Shown: piece after piece, positions 24,495 to 34,387 of the stretch
How positions within the stretch are numbered: the first letter of the stretch is position 1
Layout: each line of letters opens with the position of its first letter
NCBI GenBank assembly: GCA_902587165.1
Contig: CACIKF010000010.1
Coordinates: 1-47,942, forward strand
Direction: 5' to 3'
Origin: Puniceicoccaceae bacterium
GTDB taxonomy: Bacteria; Verrucomicrobiota; Verrucomicrobiia; Opitutales; Coraliomargaritaceae
Length of the DNA: 47,942 bases
Made by a program: the position numbers and the translations under genes
Notes under the pieces: generated by a model
Databases searched by the model: none
What the model saw: only the letters and a program-made list of their open reading frames with translations
Told to the model about the DNA's origin: nothing

Positions 24495-24528
24495 CCGCTT
24501 GACCGTTAAAGCGGCGTTTCTATGTTAT
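24495..24528 (+). promoter_or_regulatory. Candidate promoter with inverted repeat upstream of the SurA-like gene
   Basis: CCGCTT (24495-24500) and AAGCGG (24509-24514) form a 6-bp inverted repeat around 8 bases. A -35-like TTGACC (24499-24504) is followed after 18 bases by TGTTAT (24523-24528). The gene's ATG is at 24566. The match is weak and the inverted repeat could be an operator. Confidence 0.3.
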
Positions 24529-24565
24529 ATAAAATCTACCAAGTATTTATCTTTTGCGCACATCC

Positions 24566-25558
24566 ATGAAGCATCTTCGCCTCTTCAATACTCTCCTCCT
24601 CTCTGCACCTCTAATCCTAACTAGCCTGCATGCGCAGAAGGCTTCCGACCCAGAGCTACTACGCTTGGGCAATGGAATCGCCGCCATCGCCGAAGGACAA
24701 ATCATCACGGTCGAAGAGCTACGCCGCGAACTTGAACCAATCATCCCTCGGCTCCGCGTGGAAGCGCGCAACGCTCAAGAGTTCTCCAAACGCATCGACG
24801 AGTTGGGCAAAGAAGTGCTGCAAAACATGATTGACCGCATCATCATTGTCAAAGCAGCCGAAGAAAAGGGTCTACTTTTGCCGGAATCCTATATTGACCA
24901 AGAGTATGACGAGGTCATTGACCGCGACTTTGGTGGCGATCGTGGCCGCTTTCTCGAATATCTACGTGTCCGTGGCGAGACTGCCCGCGACTTCCGCCGA
25001 AACATCTACAAACGCGTCGTAGTAAATGCGATGCGAGCGGAGACACGACGTTCGCAGTCTGAGATCAGCCCCGAACGGATCGAAGAATTCTACGTCAAAA
25101 ACAAGCTACGTTTTTACCAAAAAGAAGCACTTCACTTGCGCCAAATTATTCTCACGCCAATGGCTAACGAAGGGCTCGTCCCACTACGCCAGACAGCCAA
25201 AAAGGTAATCAAGGAACTCGACAACGGCGCCAATTTCGGAGACATCGCGCGTAAATACAGCCAAGACGAGATGAGCCGAAAAGGCGGCGACTGGGGTTGG
25301 ATTGAGCGTAAGGACATCCGTAAGGAACTCAGTGATATCGCTTTTGGACTAGAAAGAAACCAATACAGCCAAGCTATCGAAATAGAAGGGACAATTTTCA
25401 TCCTCTACGCAGAAGACAAGCGCGAGGAGATGATCCAACCAGTGGCCCAAGTACGCGACATTATAGAAAATGTGCTCGTCGGTGAAATCGCCCGCGAGAC
25501 ACAAGAAAAGTGGCTCAACGACTTGCGCAATGATGCTTACGTACGCTACTTGTTGTAG
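24566..25558 (+). CDS. Peptidyl-prolyl isomerase of the SurA/PpiC type
   Basis: A 330-residue exported chaperone. A signal peptide (about 1-24, ending LHAQK) leads to a helical SurA-N-like region ([15 protein letters not shown], about 46-60) and then a parvulin-like PPIase domain (about 182-285). That domain includes [39 protein letters not shown], where the conserved S.D....GGDLGW pattern appears as [14 protein letters not shown], and [16 protein letters not shown]. It likely folds outer-membrane proteins in the periplasm. ATG 24566 is preferred over the upstream TTG 24554 because the signal peptide starts there. It is convergent with rlmN. Confidence 0.9.
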   Translation: MKHLRLFNTLLLSAPLILTSLHAQKASDPELLRLGNGIAAIAEGQIITVEELRRELEPIIPRLRVEARNAQEFSKRIDELGKEVLQNMIDRIIIVKAAEEKGLLLPESYIDQEYDEVIDRDFGGDRGRFLEYLRVRGETARDFRRNIYKRVVVNAMRAETRRSQSEISPERIEEFYVKNKLRFYQKEALHLRQIILTPMANEGLVPLRQTAKKVIKELDNGANFGDIARKYSQDEMSRKGGDWGWIERKDIRKELSDIAFGLERNQYSQAIEIEGTIFILYAEDKREEMIQPVAQVRDIIENVLVGEIARETQEKWLNDLRNDAYVRYLL

Positions 25559-25609
25559 GGTTTAATTGTAGCGGCTTGAGTCGACTCGCGCCTGGGCCTT
25601 GTAAAAGCA

Positions 25610-26719
25610 TTATGCATCAGCTAACTCTTTCTCCGTTTTCAGCCTAAGTTGACCGCAAGCAGCGTTGATATCGTGGCCTTTTTCGCGGCGGATGGTACAA
25701 GATACTTTGGCCTTGCGGAGCACATCGACGAAAGCGTCTTGCCTACGCACGCTGGGGCGTTTCCATTGGAGGCCTTCCACCGTATTGTAAGGGATGCAGT
25801 TAACGTGGGCATGGAGATCGTGTGCGATTTTAGCCAACTCGCGTGCTTGGTCGAGACTGTCGTTGACATCTTTGATCAAAATAAACTCCAGTGTGAGCAT
25901 GCGTCCATGCCTTTGCTGGAAAGCTCGTGCGGCTGGAATTAAGTCTTCAAGAGGGTACTTTTTGTTAATCGGCATGATTTGCCGGCGCACTAGGTTGGTC
26001 GCTCCGTGCAATGAGATCGCTAGGCGCACCGCGATCCCCTCCTCGGCCAGCTTAAGAATCTGCGGCGCAAGGCCTGAAGTTGATACAGTGATGCGGCGCG
26101 CGCCAAAGTTGAGTCCCCATTCGGCATTAAGAATACGAATGGTACGGACTAGGGTGTCGTAATTTGAGAGTGGCTCACCCATGCCCATGAAGACGATGTT
26201 ATCAAATGAGGCGATCTCTTCTAGGGAACGATTGGTGTGAGCGTCTTCCCTACGGCAAATATGCATGAGTTGGGAGACGACTTCGGCCGCCATAAGATTA
26301 CGTCGAAATCCCGCCAGTCCAGAGGCGCAAAACTTACATCCATAAGCGCAACCTACCTGGATAGAGACACAAACCGTCTTGCGTGAGTCCTCTTGTCCAA
26401 CGCCTTTTTGTGGCGCACGGATCAGAACGGTCTCAATTAGTGATTTGTCTTCTAGTTCGAGGAGCAGCTTTTGGGTGACGTCGTCAGAGCGCTTATCTAT
26501 AACAGGCGCAGTGGGATAGAGGATGAAATTTTCGTCGAGCCAGGCGCGAAAATCTTTGGGCAGATTGGTCATGGCATTCCAAGAATCGACGCGCTTTTTG
26601 TAGAGCCAATCCATGACTTGATTGGCGCGGAAGCCTTTGTGCCCTGCCGCTTCGATTTGGCCTTTCAAGCTTTCGAGAGTTTCGCCAAAGAGGCTCGGTT
26701 TCTGAGGTGTGAATCGCAC
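25610..26719 (-). CDS. rlmN: 23S rRNA (adenine-C2)-methyltransferase RlmN
   Basis: This radical-SAM enzyme methylates A2503 of 23S rRNA and A37 of some tRNAs. The 369 residues include the cluster motif CAYGCKFC (CxxxCxxC, about residues 126-133), GMGEPLSNY (SAM binding, about 180) and the C-terminal CGQL cysteine (about 357) that takes part in methyl transfer. The N-terminal domain has FRANQVMDWLYKKRVDSWNAMTNLPKDFR, the RNA-binding helical part. The start is GTG 26719. A methyltransferase gene lies 69 bp upstream on the same strand. Confidence 0.95.
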   Translation of the reverse strand: MRFTPQKPSLFGETLESLKGQIEAAGHKGFRANQVMDWLYKKRVDSWNAMTNLPKDFRAWLDENFILYPTAPVIDKRSDDVTQKLLLELEDKSLIETVLIRAPQKGVGQEDSRKTVCVSIQVGCAYGCKFCASGLAGFRRNLMAAEVVSQLMHICRREDAHTNRSLEEIASFDNIVFMGMGEPLSNYDTLVRTIRILNAEWGLNFGARRITVSTSGLAPQILKLAEEGIAVRLAISLHGATNLVRRQIMPINKKYPLEDLIPAARAFQQRHGRMLTLEFILIKDVNDSLDQARELAKIAHDLHAHVNCIPYNTVEGLQWKRPSVRRQDAFVDVLRKAKVSCTIRREKGHDINAACGQLRLKTEKELADA

Positions 26720-26788
26720 GAAGTGGAAATTGCACGCTTTGCTCAGGAATGGAAGTTAGAAGTGTAAAGCCGAAAGCTGACCCAAATT

Positions 26789-27541
26789 CTAGCTTTTAGC
26801 TGAGGCCTCTGGCTTTTTTACTATCCAAAAACGGCAGTCGTCAGAAAAGGCTTCTACCTCAGCGGACTCTTTACCCAGTTCGCTGCGCATGAAGGATACT
26901 TCGATATGGTAGCCGACTTTAGTCAGGAGCTGCTGCATCTCGCCTACAGTGGGCACATGCATAAAGTGCATACCGTGATCAGTCGACTCAGTGCGATCGC
27001 CGAAGTCTTCGTGCTCGGGCTTCTCCGTGCCATATTCCCAACGAACAGTTTCAGCCTTCCAAAAATCTCGGTGGGTGGAGCAATCGCGATCATGCGTGGT
27101 AAAGGCAAACCAAGCACCTGGGCGAAGCACCCTAAAGACTTCACTCAGTGCACGCTCACGCTGAGCCGACTTTGGAATTTGCATCAGACCGTTGAATCCA
27201 AAAATCGCTCCATCGAAAATCGCATCTTCAAAATCCAACTGCGTCGCATCAGCCACTCGGCTATGAATCGTATAATCTAATCGCTTCACCAGATCGCGGG
27301 TCTTACCTACCATGTTCCGCGCGTAGTCGGTGGCCAGAAGATTGCGGTAACCCAGCTCATAGAGGCCGATCGCAATACGCCCCGCTCCACAACCCAACTC
27401 CAGCAGAGAATCGTCTGGCGCAAACAAACGGGTGAAGATTTTTTCCTCAGACGCCCACAGCCCCAGCTCCACCGCAGCTTTAGCGTAGTCATCCACCACT
27501 GCATCCGAGTCGAAATAAGCCTGCACATTTTTGACGTCCAT
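26789..27541 (-). CDS. SAM-dependent class I methyltransferase
   Basis: A 250-residue Rossmann-fold methyltransferase. Motif I reads LLELGCGAGRIAIGLYELG (about 45-63), followed by LLATDYARNMV, VADATQLDFEDAIFDGAIFGFNGLMQIP (motif II-like, about 97-124) and VLRPGAWFAFTTHD. A later HFMHVPTVGEMQQLLTKVGYHIE fits many small-molecule methyltransferases. The substrate is unknown. It is divergent from glnS (197 bp between starts), and co-directional with rlmN. Confidence 0.88.
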   Translation of the reverse strand: MDVKNVQAYFDSDAVVDDYAKAAVELGLWASEEKIFTRLFAPDDSLLELGCGAGRIAIGLYELGYRNLLATDYARNMVGKTRDLVKRLDYTIHSRVADATQLDFEDAIFDGAIFGFNGLMQIPKSAQRERALSEVFRVLRPGAWFAFTTHDRDCSTHRDFWKAETVRWEYGTEKPEHEDFGDRTESTDHGMHFMHVPTVGEMQQLLTKVGYHIEVSFMRSELGKESAEVEAFSDDCRFWIVKKPEASAKS

Positions 27542-27738
27542 GTGCTCTAGTCAATGCGACACATACGGGCTGGCAAATCGAAACGAGTATAAACAAAAGT
27601 GGGGCAAACTTAATGCACTTTGACGCTGGGGCCTTCCACCCAGACGCTTTCAATCTGAACAACTAAGGGGAATTCCAGGGAACCAAACTCAATTTTTTGA
27701 CTGGCGCAAATCAGAGCGCTGCGTTTGTCTGACCGCTT

Positions 27739-29406
27739 ATGTCCGACGACAATCCAGAAACTCCAACTGATTTCATTCGCCAAATGGTGGCTGCCGATGT
27801 GACAGCTGGTAAGCATAACGGGCGCGTGCAGACGCGTTTCCCGCCTGAACCCAATGGCTACCTCCAAATCGGCCACGCGAAGGCGATCTGTTTGAATTTC
27901 GATATCGCCAAGGAATTTGGCGGCCTCTGTAACCTTCGTTTCGACGATACAAATCCGGAGAAAGAGGGCAAGGAATTCGTCCAAGCAATCTTAGAGGATA
28001 TCAAATGGCTGGGTTACGAATGGGCGAAGGTCTGCTTTGCCAGTGACTATTTCGGCCAGCTTTTTGACTGGGCTTGTAAGCTCATCATGTCGGGCGATGC
28101 CTATGTAGACGAACTGAGCTTTGACGAAATGCGCGCATACAGAGGCTCTGTCAATGAGCCGGGCAAAAACAGTCCCCACCGCGACCGCCCAGCTACCGAA
28201 AGCCTTGATCTATTTAAGCGGATGCGCTCGGGCGAATTTGAAGACGGTGCCAAGGTGCTCCGCGCCAAGATCGATATGGCACATCCAAACATGAACATGC
28301 GCGACCCGGTCATGTATCGCATCAAGCGAATGCACCACCACCGAGTGGGTGACGCATGGCCGATTTATCCGAGTTACGATTTCACCCATGGCCAAAGCGA
28401 CTCAATCGAGGGCGTCACTCACTCGCTTTGCTCGCTAGAATTTGAAGACCATCGACCGCTCTACGATTGGTTTATCGGAAAGCTTGGTATCTTCCCCTCA
28501 AAGCAAACTGAATTCGCCCGCCTCAACCTAACTTACACAGTGGTGAGTAAGCGTAAGCTACGGACTCTGGTCGAAGAAGGCTGGGTCGAGAGCTGGGATG
28601 ATCCTCGTATGCCAACTCTATCTGGGATGCGTCGCCGTGGCTACCCTGCTGCCGCGATTCGTAGCTTCTGCCAAACCGTCGGCATCACCAAGACGCCATC
28701 GACAAGTGATGTAGCACTACTGGAGCACGCCGTACGCCAAGAGCTTAATTTCTCTAGCAGTCGTCGTATGGCGGTCATGGATCCACTCGAAATCGAGCTG
28801 ACTAACTGGCCAGAGGATGAAGTCCTCGAAGTCGAAGCGATCAACAACCCAGAAGATGAAACTGCGGGCACACGTAAGATCCCCTTTGGTAAGCGTATTT
28901 TCATTGAACAAGAAGACTTTCGCGAAGAGGCCAACAAGAAGTTCAAGCGGCTAAAGAAAGGGCACGAAGTACGACTTCGCGGCGCCTATGTAATTAAATG
29001 CGAAGACTGTGAAAAGGATGCTGACGGCACTGTTACCAGATTGCTTTGCAGTGTCGACCTCGACACGCTCGGGAAAAATCCCGAAGACCGTAAAGTCAAA
29101 GGCGTCATCCATTGGGTCAGCGCGGCTTACGCCGTCAAAGCAAAGGTCCGACTCTTCGACCGCCTATTTTCACTCGAAAAGCCAGAGGCCGATAAAGAGC
29201 GAACATTTACCGAGTTCGTAAATCCCGACTCCTTGACCGAAGCCACCGCACTCTGCGAACCAAGCCTAGGCAAATTACTCGTAGGCGAGACCTGCCAATT
29301 CGAGCGTATTGGATATTTCTGCCTCGACTCGAAATTAAGTAAACCCGGCGCCCTAGTCTTTAACCGCACTGTGGCGCTCCGCGACTCTTGGGCAAAAAAC
29401 AGATAA
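27739..29406 (+). CDS. glnS: Glutaminyl-tRNA synthetase
   Basis: A class I synthetase that attaches glutamine to tRNA-Gln; 555 residues, the length of E. coli GlnRS (554). The HIGH-type motif appears as PPEPNGYLQIGHAKAI (about 35-50) and the KMSKS-type motif as VVSKRKL (about 269-275). RFDDTNPEKE and HRPLYDWFI are typical GlnRS/GluRS text, and the long C-terminal beta-barrel anticodon domain is complete. GlnRS rather than GluRS is called because of the GGLCNLRFDDTNP layout and the GlnRS-type C-terminal domain. The galactokinase ATG is 6 bp after its stop. Confidence 0.95.
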   Translation: MSDDNPETPTDFIRQMVAADVTAGKHNGRVQTRFPPEPNGYLQIGHAKAICLNFDIAKEFGGLCNLRFDDTNPEKEGKEFVQAILEDIKWLGYEWAKVCFASDYFGQLFDWACKLIMSGDAYVDELSFDEMRAYRGSVNEPGKNSPHRDRPATESLDLFKRMRSGEFEDGAKVLRAKIDMAHPNMNMRDPVMYRIKRMHHHRVGDAWPIYPSYDFTHGQSDSIEGVTHSLCSLEFEDHRPLYDWFIGKLGIFPSKQTEFARLNLTYTVVSKRKLRTLVEEGWVESWDDPRMPTLSGMRRRGYPAAAIRSFCQTVGITKTPSTSDVALLEHAVRQELNFSSSRRMAVMDPLEIELTNWPEDEVLEVEAINNPEDETAGTRKIPFGKRIFIEQEDFREEANKKFKRLKKGHEVRLRGAYVIKCEDCEKDADGTVTRLLCSVDLDTLGKNPEDRKVKGVIHWVSAAYAVKAKVRLFDRLFSLEKPEADKERTFTEFVNPDSLTEATALCEPSLGKLLVGETCQFERIGYFCLDSKLSKPGALVFNRTVALRDSWAKNR

Positions 29407-29411
29407 ACGCC

Positions 29412-30566
29412 ATGCACAAACCCACACTTGAACTGTTTCAAAAGCACTTCCCTCGTAAGCCCATACACTACGCATTCGCACCTGGACGAATCGAGTTTAT
29501 CGGTAACCACACTGACTACAATGGAGGCCTAGTGATGGGTGCCGCCGTGACGGAAGGAATCACAGTAGCCATAAGTCTGCGCGACGATGCAATGATTCAC
29601 ATCGTGAGCGACGCAGGCGATCTGGTTGAAATCCCCCTAGGCAATTACAAAGCTGTGAAAGGCGCAGCCTCTTGGACGAACTATCCGATTGGCGTGACAA
29701 AGGTAATGGCTGATCTCGGCATGGCCACGCCGACAGGTTACAACATGGCTGTGACCAGCACCCTCCCATCGGGCGCAGGTATGAGTAGCAGTGCCGCCTT
29801 TGAATTAGCGACAGCCAAAGCGCTTGCCGCCCTTTACGGCTTCGAAACAGATACTGCTGGCTTTGCTCGCATTGGGCGTAAGGCAGAAAACGAATTCGTC
29901 GGCATGCCCTGTGGTATTCTTGACCAAGGCGTCTCAGCCTTTGGAAAAGCCGACCATCTAGTCAAGATTGATTGCGCGACCGAGACCTTCGTGACCGAAC
30001 CAATGCCTCGCGGCGCACACTTCTGGATTTTTAATTCCAACAAAAAACACGCTCTCGTTGACTCTGCATACGCAGATCGTTTCAGAGAGTGTCATGACGC
30101 ATTAACACAGCTACAAGCCGACTATCCTGAAGCAAAGACCCTCTGTGAGATTAGCGAAGAACAGTTAGTGGCCTCAAAGCACAATCTCGACGATCTCATC
30201 TTCCTTCGCGCCACTCACATCGTTGGTGAAAATGCCCGCGTGAGTAAGGTCGAAATGGCTTTAGCTAATAACGACCTAAAAGCCGTTGGTGCATGCCTAA
30301 ACCAGTCACATGAAAGTTCCCGAATTAATTTTGAAAATAGTATCGAAGAGCTCGATACACTAGTCGAACTACTCAAGCTCCAGCCAAGCGTTTATGGTGC
30401 GCGGCTAACCGGCGGTGGCTTTGGCGGTGCTGTTATGGCGCTTACAGATACTAATTTTGAGCAAGCCCAAGCCGATGTTATCGCCGAAGACTTCAAAGCT
30501 AAGCACGGTCTAGAGCCATCGATCTTTCACACGCGAGCAGGTGATGGAGCGAAACTGCTAAAATAG
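29412..30566 (+). CDS. galK: Galactokinase-family GHMP kinase
   Basis: A 384-residue GHMP kinase that should phosphorylate galactose (or a related sugar) at C1. The sugar-binding signature reads GRIEFIGNHTDYNGG (about 23-37), where the usual GEHTDYN has Asn instead of Glu. The GHMP phosphate loop is PSGAGMSSSAAFE (about 118-130), and the C-terminal motif is RLTGGGFGGAV (about 334-345). The catalytic Asp region GILDQGVSAFG is present (about 166). The Glu-to-Asn change is at a sugar-contact position in known enzymes, so specificity is uncertain. ATG 29412 follows the glnS stop and an upstream start within glnS is not needed. An MFS gene converges downstream. Confidence 0.88.
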   Translation: MHKPTLELFQKHFPRKPIHYAFAPGRIEFIGNHTDYNGGLVMGAAVTEGITVAISLRDDAMIHIVSDAGDLVEIPLGNYKAVKGAASWTNYPIGVTKVMADLGMATPTGYNMAVTSTLPSGAGMSSSAAFELATAKALAALYGFETDTAGFARIGRKAENEFVGMPCGILDQGVSAFGKADHLVKIDCATETFVTEPMPRGAHFWIFNSNKKHALVDSAYADRFRECHDALTQLQADYPEAKTLCEISEEQLVASKHNLDDLIFLRATHIVGENARVSKVEMALANNDLKAVGACLNQSHESSRINFENSIEELDTLVELLKLQPSVYGARLTGGGFGGAVMALTDTNFEQAQADVIAEDFKAKHGLEPSIFHTRAGDGAKLLK

Positions 30567-30574
30567 CTTACCCT

Positions 30575-31870
30575 CTAGTTCTTCGTCAAAAAGTTCAGCT
30601 CGTCTTCTCTGCGTGGGAACGGCGCATACCAAGCCGCTAAGAACGAAGGGATTGTGGCAAACATGACGATGATAAAGAAAGTCAGGTAACCGAGATAATC
30701 AGCCAAAAATCCACTCACTGCAGTCGTCGGCCAGAGCACAAGGTTCATGATCGCCGTGCAGAAAGCATAATGCGTCATATGATACTTCCCAGGACTGATC
30801 TGCTGCATCATATAGAGCATGTTCGCGATAAATCCAAAACTATAGAAAAACTTCTCGATCGTGACCAATGACCCCACCGTCCAGAGTGTCACAGGCTCCC
30901 CACTCTGAGCCGCAAATGCGAGATAGACATAAGTCAAATTCGGAAGGTTGAGGCAAATCGCCATAGTAAAGAGTGTCTTCTTCAGCCCGTATTTAGAGAT
31001 AAACATTCCTCCAAGGATACCACCCGCCAGACTCACCACCGTACTCACCGTGCCATCGATAATACTCTTCTGAGCAAGGGATAATCCAATGCCACCCACC
31101 TCCGAGTCAGCTTGCAGAAACAAATGCCCCACGCCTAATAACAAACCCTCTCCACTTCGAAACAGAAAGACAAAGGCTAGCATGCCCCAGATTTGAGGCT
31201 TCCGAAAGAAATCAATCCACGCATCAACGAAAGTGACTCGCGCTTCTTTAATACTTTTAGGGCGATCCGCTACTGAGCCCTTGGGTAAGAAAAAGATATG
31301 GTAGCCAGCCAAAGCCGACATCACGGCTGCCGACACGCACCAAGCGATCGTCCAGGAAGACGTTTCTCCCTCCCCAAAGTAACTCGCGACATAGACGATG
31401 AAGGCCATCGAAAAAATACGCCCAACATTCCAGAATACACCTTGTATACCTACATACTTGGCCTGCTCTTTCTTGTTTAAGCTCGTGATGTAGATACCAT
31501 CCATACAGATATCCTGCGTCGCCGAAGCGAATGCCATCATCCACAATACAGCTATCGAAATCAGGAAGTAGCTCGACATCGGCAGACAAAAACCAACTAA
31601 GGCCAACAAACTAACCATCCCAAATTCCATCACCAAGACAATCCACTTCTTTGTCTTAAACATATCGAGAAAAGCGGCCCAAAGGGGCTTCAGCGACCAC
31701 ATAAGGGTAATGTTTCCCACCCAGAAAGTGATCTCAGTGTCTGAATGCCCAAGGTCTTTAAACATCGTCGCCGCGACCCAGGTGATCATAACATAAGGAA
31801 TACCCTCGGCGAAATATCCTGAAGGCACCCAAGACCAAGGATTGCGGGTGGTGCTTGTGCTTTGACTCAT
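30575..31870 (-). CDS. MFS transporter (AmpG/sugar-like)
   Basis: A 431-residue inner-membrane transporter with about 12 hydrophobic segments. The N-terminus has WSWVPSGYFAEGIPYVMITWVAATMFKDLG (first helix after a cytoplasmic stretch), and the text AFASATQDICMDGIYITSL (about 115-133) resembles the AmpG/PAT-type MFS members. The middle loop is long and basic. AmpG carries muropeptides, but the sequence similarity seen here is not enough to fix the substrate; the galactokinase convergent at 30566 makes a sugar plausible. ATG 31870 is preferred over the upstream start at 31963, where the extra residues look unlike an MFS N-terminus. Confidence 0.82.
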   Translation of the reverse strand: MSQSTSTTRNPWSWVPSGYFAEGIPYVMITWVAATMFKDLGHSDTEITFWVGNITLMWSLKPLWAAFLDMFKTKKWIVLVMEFGMVSLLALVGFCLPMSSYFLISIAVLWMMAFASATQDICMDGIYITSLNKKEQAKYVGIQGVFWNVGRIFSMAFIVYVASYFGEGETSSWTIAWCVSAAVMSALAGYHIFFLPKGSVADRPKSIKEARVTFVDAWIDFFRKPQIWGMLAFVFLFRSGEGLLLGVGHLFLQADSEVGGIGLSLAQKSIIDGTVSTVVSLAGGILGGMFISKYGLKKTLFTMAICLNLPNLTYVYLAFAAQSGEPVTLWTVGSLVTIEKFFYSFGFIANMLYMMQQISPGKYHMTHYAFCTAIMNLVLWPTTAVSGFLADYLGYLTFFIIVMFATIPSFLAAWYAPFPRREDELNFLTKN

Positions 31871-31980
31871 AGGGTAAATGATAAGATTTATAAAGGTAGC
31901 CCGATCAAGCCTAGGAGCGAGCAAAGATATTAATAAAGATAAAACTGGTCGAGAGACCGTCACTACATAGTTTCTAATCC

Positions 31981-33366
31981 ATGAAAGGACTTCTTCTGAC
32001 TGGTTTATTGGCCATCACCACTCTGTGTCTGCATGCCGTGGAAATCTCCAATCGCGAGGGTATCATTATCGAGGTGGAGATTCTCGTTATTGATGATACC
32101 CGTATCCAAATTCAAATGGCAAATGGGCAGTCAACATGGCTAGATCGTGTAAGGCTATCCGAGGAGAGCCAAAAAATGATCAAAGATAAAGAAACGAGGG
32201 AGCAAAACGCACATGAAGCTCTCAATGAACTACTTGGCATCAATTTGTTCACTGATTCGAACCTGTGGAACGATCCCAGCGCAGCAGTAGCCGAACGCTT
32301 GAGCTGGCCGCATGAATCAAAAACAGACTCGCAAAGCAGTTTTCGTTATTATCCGCACGCGAACTACCGTTTACTGCAAGCTCGACCCTACTCAGCCGTA
32401 CTCTACGCTGAAGACGGTAAGGTGCAGCACGTCAGTATCGTTTTTGCTAACAAAGGGGACTTCAAATTCAGTAACTCGCCAGGCGCGGGCGAAATCGGTG
32501 ATATGGAGCGAGCGATTGAACGGGACTTTGAACAAATCCGTAATCTCCTTAGCGAGCAACTCGGCAAGCCAGATCGCCAACAGTTCGGTGCAGGCCGAGG
32601 GATTAAACAACTCATTGATCGCTGGGACTGGAAATCACATGCCTTTCTCCTCGCCTCTAAGGACGGAGAGTATACCAGCCTGAAGATCATGCACTCCTCT
32701 GCTGCTGATAATAAAGGTCGCGGTAAAAAAATATCCGACGCCGAGTTGCGTAGATTGACTAAGGAGAACATCATAACCAAAGCTAACGGTGATGTGCTGA
32801 TCGGTAACATACCGATGGTTGATCAGGGACCTAAGGGATACTGCGTCCCTGCTACCTTTGAGCGCTACCTACGCTACATGCAAATCCCCGCTGACATGTA
32901 CATCCTTGCAATGGCAGGACAAACGCAGGTCGGCGGTGGCACCTCGCTAGCGAGTATTATCGATGCAGTCGATGGCTACGTAGGCTCGCAAAACCGCTCA
33001 ATGAAAGAAGTCAGCGGCGAGATTAAATTACGCACGATGAAAAAATACATCGATGAGGGTCTTCCGATTATTTGGACGATGTTCTCCTCGCATGATTACA
33101 ACAGCTTTGTCAATGAGCGCACAATTGAACGACGAAGTGTCAACGATTGGGAGGTATGGAAAGACCGAAGTAAGACCGAGGCACGCAGTATCAATTTGCG
33201 CAAAGACTTTATGTCAGCACACGCGTGCATGATTATCGGCTATAACAAAGCAACTAATGAAATCGCGGTGAGTGACTCGTGGGGTCCAAGCTACGCGGAG
33301 CGATGGGTACCCGTCGAGCAGATGGAACAAGTCTCGCAAGGTTCGATCTACTTGATCGATTTCTAA
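31981..33366 (+). CDS. Exported C39-like peptidase with N-terminal SHD1-like domain
   Basis: A 461-residue secreted protein. A signal peptide (about 1-19, ending LHAVE) leads to an SHD1/SLA1-like domain (about 20-65: IIIEVEILVIDDTRIQIQMANG, then WLDRVRLSEES). The middle (about 75-250) is not recognised. The C-terminal ~190 residues look like a papain-like C39 peptidase: catalytic Cys in QGPKGYCVPATFERYL (about 286), His in SAHACMIIGYN (about 411) and a Asp in VSDSWGPSY (about 428). The order Cys-His-Asp and the sequence around them fit the family. Secretion suggests envelope or extracellular substrates, but they are unknown. It is divergent from the MFS gene (110 bp between starts). Confidence 0.8.
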   Translation: MKGLLLTGLLAITTLCLHAVEISNREGIIIEVEILVIDDTRIQIQMANGQSTWLDRVRLSEESQKMIKDKETREQNAHEALNELLGINLFTDSNLWNDPSAAVAERLSWPHESKTDSQSSFRYYPHANYRLLQARPYSAVLYAEDGKVQHVSIVFANKGDFKFSNSPGAGEIGDMERAIERDFEQIRNLLSEQLGKPDRQQFGAGRGIKQLIDRWDWKSHAFLLASKDGEYTSLKIMHSSAADNKGRGKKISDAELRRLTKENIITKANGDVLIGNIPMVDQGPKGYCVPATFERYLRYMQIPADMYILAMAGQTQVGGGTSLASIIDAVDGYVGSQNRSMKEVSGEIKLRTMKKYIDEGLPIIWTMFSSHDYNSFVNERTIERRSVNDWEVWKDRSKTEARSINLRKDFMSAHACMIIGYNKATNEIAVSDSWGPSYAERWVPVEQMEQVSQGSIYLIDF

Positions 33367-33450
33367 GCATAGCTTCCTTGCTGTGTCTAAAACACTTCTA
33401 TTAAAAGCAGCAATCCAAGCAAAAATATTCGGCAAGCTCACACGCCCCGT

Positions 33451-34116
33451 TTAATGAACTTCCTGCTTGGGCTTGCGCGCTCTCGGCACGTCGCGCGCAT
33501 CAAAGTGCAGGATATATTTTTGTTCGAAGTATGGATCGCTGAAAGTCTCACCCAAAGAAATCGTCTTTCGCGGGCGAATTCCGAGTTCGGCTAATTCGTC
33601 GTCGAGTTCACCGCCTTTCCAATAGAGCACTCCATTGGGAATTGAGTTACGCTCGCCCCGGCGAACGTTATCTTTGATCCAGCTAAAATATTCAGGTAAA
33701 TTTTTGACTGCACGCCCAGTAATAAAGTCGAACTTTTTTTTGACCTCTTCGGCGCGGCATTGACGAGCTTCTACATTCTTAAGTTCAAGCTTGTCCACGA
33801 GATCTTGAACGACGGTAATCTTCTTACCGATTGAATCGATCAGAGTGAAATGGGCCTGCGGGTAGCAGATTGCCATAATGATACCAGGAAAACCACCACC
33901 AGTACCCACATCCATGATACGCGTACCGCTCATCAGTTTAAGGTGATTAGTAATCGATAGGCAGTGCGACAGATGCCGCGCCTCAAGATACTCAATGTCT
34001 TTACGCGAGATGAGATTAATCTTTGTATTCCATTCTCTAAGATACGCAGCCCATGTTTCGAGTAATAGCCATGCAGCTTCCTCAATCTGAGGAAATTGTT
34101 TACGTATCGAATTCAT
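33451..34116 (-). CDS. rsmG: 16S rRNA (guanine-N7)-methyltransferase RsmG
   Basis: A 221-residue enzyme that makes m7G527 in 16S rRNA. It shows [32 protein letters not shown] (the typical N.K.NLIS.....I..RH..DSL pattern with changes), motif [18 protein letters not shown] (about 66-82), [15 protein letters not shown] (about 94-108) and ITGRAVKNL (about 131-139). The C-terminal part differs, with an [11 protein letters not shown] region. The gene name gidB is an older synonym. It stands alone and convergent with the C39 gene; the partner gidA is not in the window. Confidence 0.93.
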   Translation of the reverse strand: MNSIRKQFPQIEEAAWLLLETWAAYLREWNTKINLISRKDIEYLEARHLSHCLSITNHLKLMSGTRIMDVGTGGGFPGIIMAICYPQAHFTLIDSIGKKITVVQDLVDKLELKNVEARQCRAEEVKKKFDFITGRAVKNLPEYFSWIKDNVRRGERNSIPNGVLYWKGGELDDELAELGIRPRKTISLGETFSDPYFEQKYILHFDARDVPRARKPKQEVH

Positions 34117-34387
34117 TGGTTTTCTAGGAGATTAAAATTTATTTAGATAAATAGCTACTCTACTAGTAACACAACATGTTCTGAAATTCTTATAAATTTC
34201 AAACTTTTGGACTCTTGAGAGGGTAGCAAGCCTTACGAGCTAATGGCACATGAAATTCCTGAATGACACCATCCCAAAATCGAAATGAGTAGATCAAAGA
34301 ATAAGGTGACAAAGAGAATATGTGTAAAATCTCCCCACATACCCATTGAAAAATCAAAGTCATGTCATTGTAATAAAAGAAAAATCC

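Noticed and set aside
27610-27984. A 124-residue minus-strand frame overlapping the glnS start
   Set aside because: Most of it is antisense to glnS. The end outside glnS (about 35 residues) looks somewhat protein-like, but I could not match it to anything.
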